Assembly (NCBI RefSeq): GCF_052065415.1
Contig: NZ_JBQHUB010000047.1
Span: 1-15,634 of the forward strand
Direction: 5' to 3'
Source of the DNA: Pseudoflavonifractor_A sp022772585
GTDB taxonomy: Bacteria > Bacillota > Clostridia > Oscillospirales > Oscillospiraceae
Length of the DNA: 15,634 nt
A program made the position numbers and the translations under genes. The number at the start of each line of letters is the position of its first letter. Within the stretch, counting starts at the first letter, position 1. Under the pieces are notes generated by a model. It was given only the letters and a program-made list of their open reading frames with translations, was not told the DNA's origin and did not search any database. This document shows positions 12,793 through 15,634 of this stretch, piece after piece.

Positions 12793-14779
12793 GCTGGCCC
12801 GGAAAAACGTGGTGCGCAGCGTCCGGGACTATACCCTCTATTTTCTGACGCTGCTCTTCGGCGTATGCGTGTTCTATGTATTCAACTCGCTGGAGACCCA
12901 GTGGGTGATGGAGATCCTGGCCCAGGGGTCGGGAAAGATGATGGTGGACGCCATTTTGCAGCTCATGGACGTGATATCGGTGTTCGTGTCGGTAGTGCTG
13001 GCCTTTCTGATCCTGTACGCCAACCGCTTTATGCTCCGGCGACGGAAGCGGGAGCTGGGTATCTATCTGCTGCTGGGCATGGAGCAGCGGAAGGTGGCCC
13101 TCATCCTCTTCCTGGAGACCCTGATCATCGGCGTGCTGGCCCTGGCGGCGGGGCTGGTGCTGGGCGTATTGGCGGCCCAGTTTTTGTCGGCCTTTACCGC
13201 CGGACTCTTCGCCGTGACGGTGGAGCAGTTCCACTTCGTGTTCTCCTGGAAGGGCGTGGTCAAGACCGCGCTGTATTTCGGTGTCATCTTCCTGCTGGTG
13301 ATGGGCTTCAACTCCTTCTCGGTGGCCCGGCAGAAGCTTATCCGCCTGCTCCAGGCCGAGCGGCAGAACGAGGACCTGAAGCTGCGCTCCATCCCTGCGG
13401 CGGCGGCCATGTTCGTGGTGGGCGTGGCCCTGATCGGCACGGCCTACTGGATGCTCTTCGAGCGGGGGCTGCTCACTCTGGACCCGGGTTTCTGGCTGAT
13501 GCTGCTGCTGGGCAGCGCGGGCACCCTGCTCTTTTTCCGCTCCCTGTCCGGCTTTCTGCTGCGGCTGTGCCAGAATCATAAGAAACTCTATTACAACGGG
13601 CTCAATATGTTTATCCTGCGGCAGTTCAACTCCAGGATTACCACCAACTACTGGTCCATGACGGTGGTCTGCCTGATGCTGCTGCTGGCCATCGGCATCA
13701 CCGCCTGCTCGGTGGGCCTGAACAACACTGTGGCCGGTATGGTAGAGCGGGACTCTCCCTTCGATATGACTTATGAGATCTGGCTGGATGACAACAGCGT
13801 CCGCCTGGACCTGGAGCAGATTCTGACGGAGGCGGGCTTCGACGTGGAGCGGGACCTGCCCCGGCGGGCCCAGGTGAGCGTCTGCCTGCTGGAGACGGCG
13901 CCGGGCGCGGAGCCGTCAGAGGACGGGGAAAGCCCCTCCAACGCGCTGGCCATCTCACAGCGGGATGCCAATGTGCTGCTGTCCCTGCTGGGACGGGAGG
14001 AGACGGACCTGCCTCAGGACGGCTACGGCGTTCTGCGCGGGACCTCTTCCAAAAGTGAGGAGCAGGCGCTCCGCCTCAAAACGGAGCGGCCGGATCTGAC
14101 GGTGGACGGCAAAACATATCACCTGGAGGAGGCGGCCTGGCGGGAGGACACGGTCTTTACCGACGGCGGCGTCCACGGCAATATCCTGATCCTGCCCGAC
14201 GCCGCGCTGGAGGGTCGGGCGCCCTTCAAGCAGATGCTGGTGGGCGATTATCCCGCCGGCGGCAGTGCCGAGCAGACCGAGGAGCGGCTGCAGGCGGCCG
14301 GGGAGCGGCTGCCCGAAGTCATCGGGCGCTATACCAAAGAGGGCTACGGCATTACCCGCAGCACCAAACTGGCTAATTATACGGACCAGATGGGGACCAA
14401 GCTGCTGGTGCTTTTCCTGGGAATGTATCTGGGCATCATTTTCCTGGTGACCTCGGCGGCGGTACTGGCTCTGCAGCAGGTCTCCCAGGCGGCGGACAAC
14501 GCCGGGCGCTACCGGATCCTCTCCCGCCTGGGGGTGGAGGAGAAGATGCAGGCGCGCTCGGTGGACGTGCAGGTGTTTCTGTCCTTCTTCCTGCCCCTGT
14601 CCCTGGCGGTGGTGCACTCTATTGTGGGGATGCGGGCGGCCAATAAAGTCATTGCCCAGGTGGGCAGGCTGGATGTAGTGGCCAGCAGCACGGCTGCGGC
14701 AGTCTTTATTCTGGTGGTCTATGGAGCTTATTTTCTGGCTACCTGCCAGGCCAGCCGGCGCATCGTCCGGGAACGCTGA
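12782..14779 (+). CDS. bceB: BceB-type ABC transporter permease
   Basis: This 665-residue permease shows the BceB architecture: ten hydrophobic segments, at about 19-36, 63-84, 105-132, 157-178, 203-225, 237-258, 290-312, then 540-562, 595-617 and 634-655. A large extracytoplasmic domain (about 316-535) lies between segments 7 and 8, where the substrate peptide or its lipid complex is sensed. The FtsX/MacB-like fold flanks it. The start ATG 12782 has GGGAGGTG upstream and overlaps bceA by 11 bases, so translation is coupled. It is the last gene of the transporter unit. No clear intrinsic terminator follows before the secG promoter. Confidence 0.94.
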   Translation: MFCKLARKNVVRSVRDYTLYFLTLLFGVCVFYVFNSLETQWVMEILAQGSGKMMVDAILQLMDVISVFVSVVLAFLILYANRFMLRRRKRELGIYLLLGMEQRKVALILFLETLIIGVLALAAGLVLGVLAAQFLSAFTAGLFAVTVEQFHFVFSWKGVVKTALYFGVIFLLVMGFNSFSVARQKLIRLLQAERQNEDLKLRSIPAAAAMFVVGVALIGTAYWMLFERGLLTLDPGFWLMLLLGSAGTLLFFRSLSGFLLRLCQNHKKLYYNGLNMFILRQFNSRITTNYWSMTVVCLMLLLAIGITACSVGLNNTVAGMVERDSPFDMTYEIWLDDNSVRLDLEQILTEAGFDVERDLPRRAQVSVCLLETAPGAEPSEDGESPSNALAISQRDANVLLSLLGREETDLPQDGYGVLRGTSSKSEEQALRLKTERPDLTVDGKTYHLEEAAWREDTVFTDGGVHGNILILPDAALEGRAPFKQMLVGDYPAGGSAEQTEERLQAAGERLPEVIGRYTKEGYGITRSTKLANYTDQMGTKLLVLFLGMYLGIIFLVTSAAVLALQQVSQAADNAGRYRILSRLGVEEKMQARSVDVQVFLSFFLPLSLAVVHSIVGMRAANKVIAQVGRLDVVASSTAAAVFILVVYGAYFLATCQASRRIVRER

Positions 14780-14798
14780 GAAAAGCGGGAAATATCTC

Positions 14799-14827
14799 TT
14801 GAAATCGGCCCTGTTCTGTGCTATCAT
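14799..14827 (+). promoter_or_regulatory. secG promoter
   Basis: TTGAAA (14799-14804) and TATCAT (14822-14827) are separated by exactly 17 bases. They lie 20 bases after the bceB stop and 84 bases before the secG start. Confidence 0.75.
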
Positions 14828-14910
14828 AAAAAATACATTTGATAAGGGCGGCCGCAGTGCGCCCAAAATCAGAAGACAGCGCCCCCTGGGGCCGAAAGGA
14901 AAGATGTAAC

Positions 14911-15141
14911 GTGCTGAAGATCATCCTGAGTGTCGTCCTCGTTCTGGTGGAGCTGGCGCTTATTATGGTAGTTATGCTCCAGTCCGGCAAGAGCGCCGGC
15001 CTGTCCGGCAGCATCGCCGGCGTGGCGGACACTTTTATGGCTAAGAACAAGGCCAAAGGCTGGGACGCCAAGTTGGCCCGTTGGACCAAGTGGGTGGCAG
15101 TGGCGTTTGCCGTGCTGGCCGTGGTGATCTGCCTGCTGTAA
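14911..15141 (+). CDS. secG: Preprotein translocase subunit SecG
   Basis: This 76-residue membrane subunit of the SecYEG channel stimulates protein translocation. There are two hydrophobic helices (about 2-22 and 54-75), joined by a loop with LQSGKSAGLSGSIAG, the conserved SecG loop. The start is GTG 14911, with AAAGGAAAG upstream; an in-frame ATG at 14839 would add 24 non-hydrophobic residues and lacks a ribosome site. The length is normal. Secreted and membrane proteins in the window (BceB, the lipoprotein NagZ) depend on this channel. The expected downstream neighbour rnr is missing here; a hairpin and then rRNA promoters follow. Confidence 0.93.
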   Translation: MLKIILSVVLVLVELALIMVVMLQSGKSAGLSGSIAGVADTFMAKNKAKGWDAKLARWTKWVAVAFAVLAVVICLL

Positions 15142-15168
15142 GCGGCGGACAACAGAATCCGAGCCTGG

Positions 15169-15211
15169 ATCCCTCCTGACGCGTCCGAGCGGACCGCATC
15201 AGGAGGGATTT
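15169..15211 (+). terminator. Hairpin downstream of secG
   Basis: An 11-bp outer stem ATCCCTCCTGA/TCAGGAGGGAT (15169-15179 with 15199-15209) encloses an inner GTCC/GGAC stem. Only three T residues follow, so it is an imperfect terminator, but its place between secG and the rRNA promoters fits that role. Confidence 0.65.
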
Positions 15212-15212
15212 C

Positions 15213-15232
15213 TGCGTTCATAGTGCGTTCAT
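15213..15232 (+). repeat. 9-bp direct repeat at 11-bp spacing upstream of the rRNA promoters
   Basis: TGCGTTCAT occurs at 15213-15221 and 15224-15232, 11 bases apart, some 55 bases before the first rRNA promoter. It could be a regulator site of the OmpR spacing class, or a chance tandem duplication. Confidence 0.5.
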
Positions 15233-15285
15233 TAGGATATGGGGAAGGACAGAGAAGAATTTTCGGATTTTTTTCGAAAAAGGTG

Positions 15286-15314
15286 TTGACAAAAGGGGCG
15301 GGAGTTGGTATTAT
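15286..15314 (+). promoter_or_regulatory. rRNA operon promoter P1
   Basis: A consensus TTGACA (15286-15291), 17-base spacer, and TATTAT (15309-15314). An A/T tract and the inverted TTTTCG/CGAAAA (15260-15265 with 15275-15280) lie just upstream and may serve as an UP-element. The strength and the tandem context point to rRNA transcription. Confidence 0.85.
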
Positions 15315-15390
15315 ATCTGAGCGCCTCACGAGGGGGCACCTGGAAGATGGGACACAGCGGCGGAAAGCAGGAGCGGTCCTGAAAAAGGTG

Positions 15391-15419
15391 TTGACAAGTG
15401 AGAGCGGATGTGCTAAACT
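15391..15419 (+). promoter_or_regulatory. rRNA operon promoter P2
   Basis: TTGACA (15391-15396), 17-base spacer, TAAACT (15414-15419). The bases before the -35 (GAAAAAGGTG) repeat those before P1, suggesting duplication of a promoter module about 105 bases long. Confidence 0.85.
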
Positions 15420-15513
15420 AAATGAGTTCGCACGGAAGCGGCGGTTGGATGAGAGAGCTTCGGAAAAGCGGTTCTGAGGGCTGAAAAGCCCCGGAAAAGC
15501 CTGAAAAAAGTTC

Positions 15514-15542
15514 TTGACAAACGAAACTGAGTGTGATAAAAT
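15514..15542 (+). promoter_or_regulatory. rRNA operon promoter P3
   Basis: TTGACA (15514-15519), 17-base spacer, TAAAAT (15537-15542), preceded by CTGAAAAAAG. It is the closest promoter to the expected 16S gene and has the best -10 of the three. Confidence 0.88.
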
Positions 15543-15634
15543 AGTCGAGCACTTGACCGAGAGGTCGAAGCGTGTACCTTGTAAATTAAACAACGTGAAA
15601 GAAACACGAAGCACCAGAAGGACAAGTTGTCCTT
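15543..15634 (+). other. Pre-16S rRNA leader (partial, runs off the window)
   Basis: No gene is present. Downstream of P3 there is a small hairpin (GACC-GAGA-GGTC within 15554-15568), then an A-rich stretch containing TTGTAAATTAAACAACG, of the kind seen in Clostridia rRNA leaders. A 17-base perfect palindrome AAGGACAA-G-TTGTCCTT (15618-15634) ends exactly at the window edge. The mature 16S 5' end is not reached. This reading rests on the three promoters and general resemblance. Confidence 0.65.

Noticed and set aside
14739..15614. A 291-codon minus-strand open frame across secG and the rRNA promoter region.
   Set aside because: It runs through a hairpin and three consensus promoters and has no domain; it is a chance frame in non-coding DNA.

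Overview
The window is GC-rich bacterial chromosome, most likely from a Gram-positive gut Clostridia of the Oscillospiraceae type (Flavonifractor/Lawsonibacter-like). This placement is inferred from the high-GC codon use, the strong AGGAGG-type ribosome sites with several TTG/GTG starts, a Bce-type resistance module, a PsuG gene and Clostridia-style rRNA promoters. No 16S sequence lies inside the window to confirm it.

Layout. 1-148: a damaged-looking tail that resembles the C-terminus of a PfkB-type (PsuK-like) kinase. 225-1192: psuG (pseudouridine-5'-phosphate glycosidase) and its terminator. 1237-1723: a monocistronic small ABM-fold/TIGR03792-like protein with its own promoter and terminator. 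1757-5228: an apparent four-gene operon: a UBA-like membrane protein, an OmpR-family response regulator, a flavodoxin-like protein and a sensor histidine kinase. 11-bp-spaced TTTTAA repeats lie upstream and could be the regulator's own operator. 5235-6195: an AT-richer island bounded by 16-bp exact inverted repeats. It holds a CX5R tyrosine phosphatase gene and a site closely resembling a MobQ (RSF1010-type) origin of transfer. This is the most unusual part of the window.

6224-11840 (minus strand): an apparent operon of Sfp-type phosphopantetheinyl transferase, RNase R, a lipoprotein NagZ-like beta-N-acetylhexosaminidase, a BceR-type regulator and a BceS-type intramembrane-sensing kinase. Three of its four junctions overlap by 4-11 nt, and the remaining gap is 20 bp. 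A good promoter lies at 11873-11901. 12025-14779 (plus strand, divergent): bceAB, an ABC transporter of the antimicrobial-peptide detoxification type. A direct repeat ahead of it is a likely BceR operator. The four Bce parts are therefore all present, but sensor and transporter are split between divergent units with three housekeeping or cell-wall genes in between.

14799-15209: secG with its promoter and hairpin. 15210-15634: no gene. It holds three tandem consensus promoters (TTGACA, 17-bp spacers) and a leader, the signature of an rRNA operon whose 16S gene should begin just past the window end.

Working together: two two-component systems converge on the island. The 2493-5228 system looks ArlRS/CovRS-like and carries a redox-protein candidate inside its operon. 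The Bce system would sense cell-wall-active peptides through the BceAB-BceS complex and activate bceAB. Its co-transcription with a muropeptide hydrolase suggests a cell-envelope theme.
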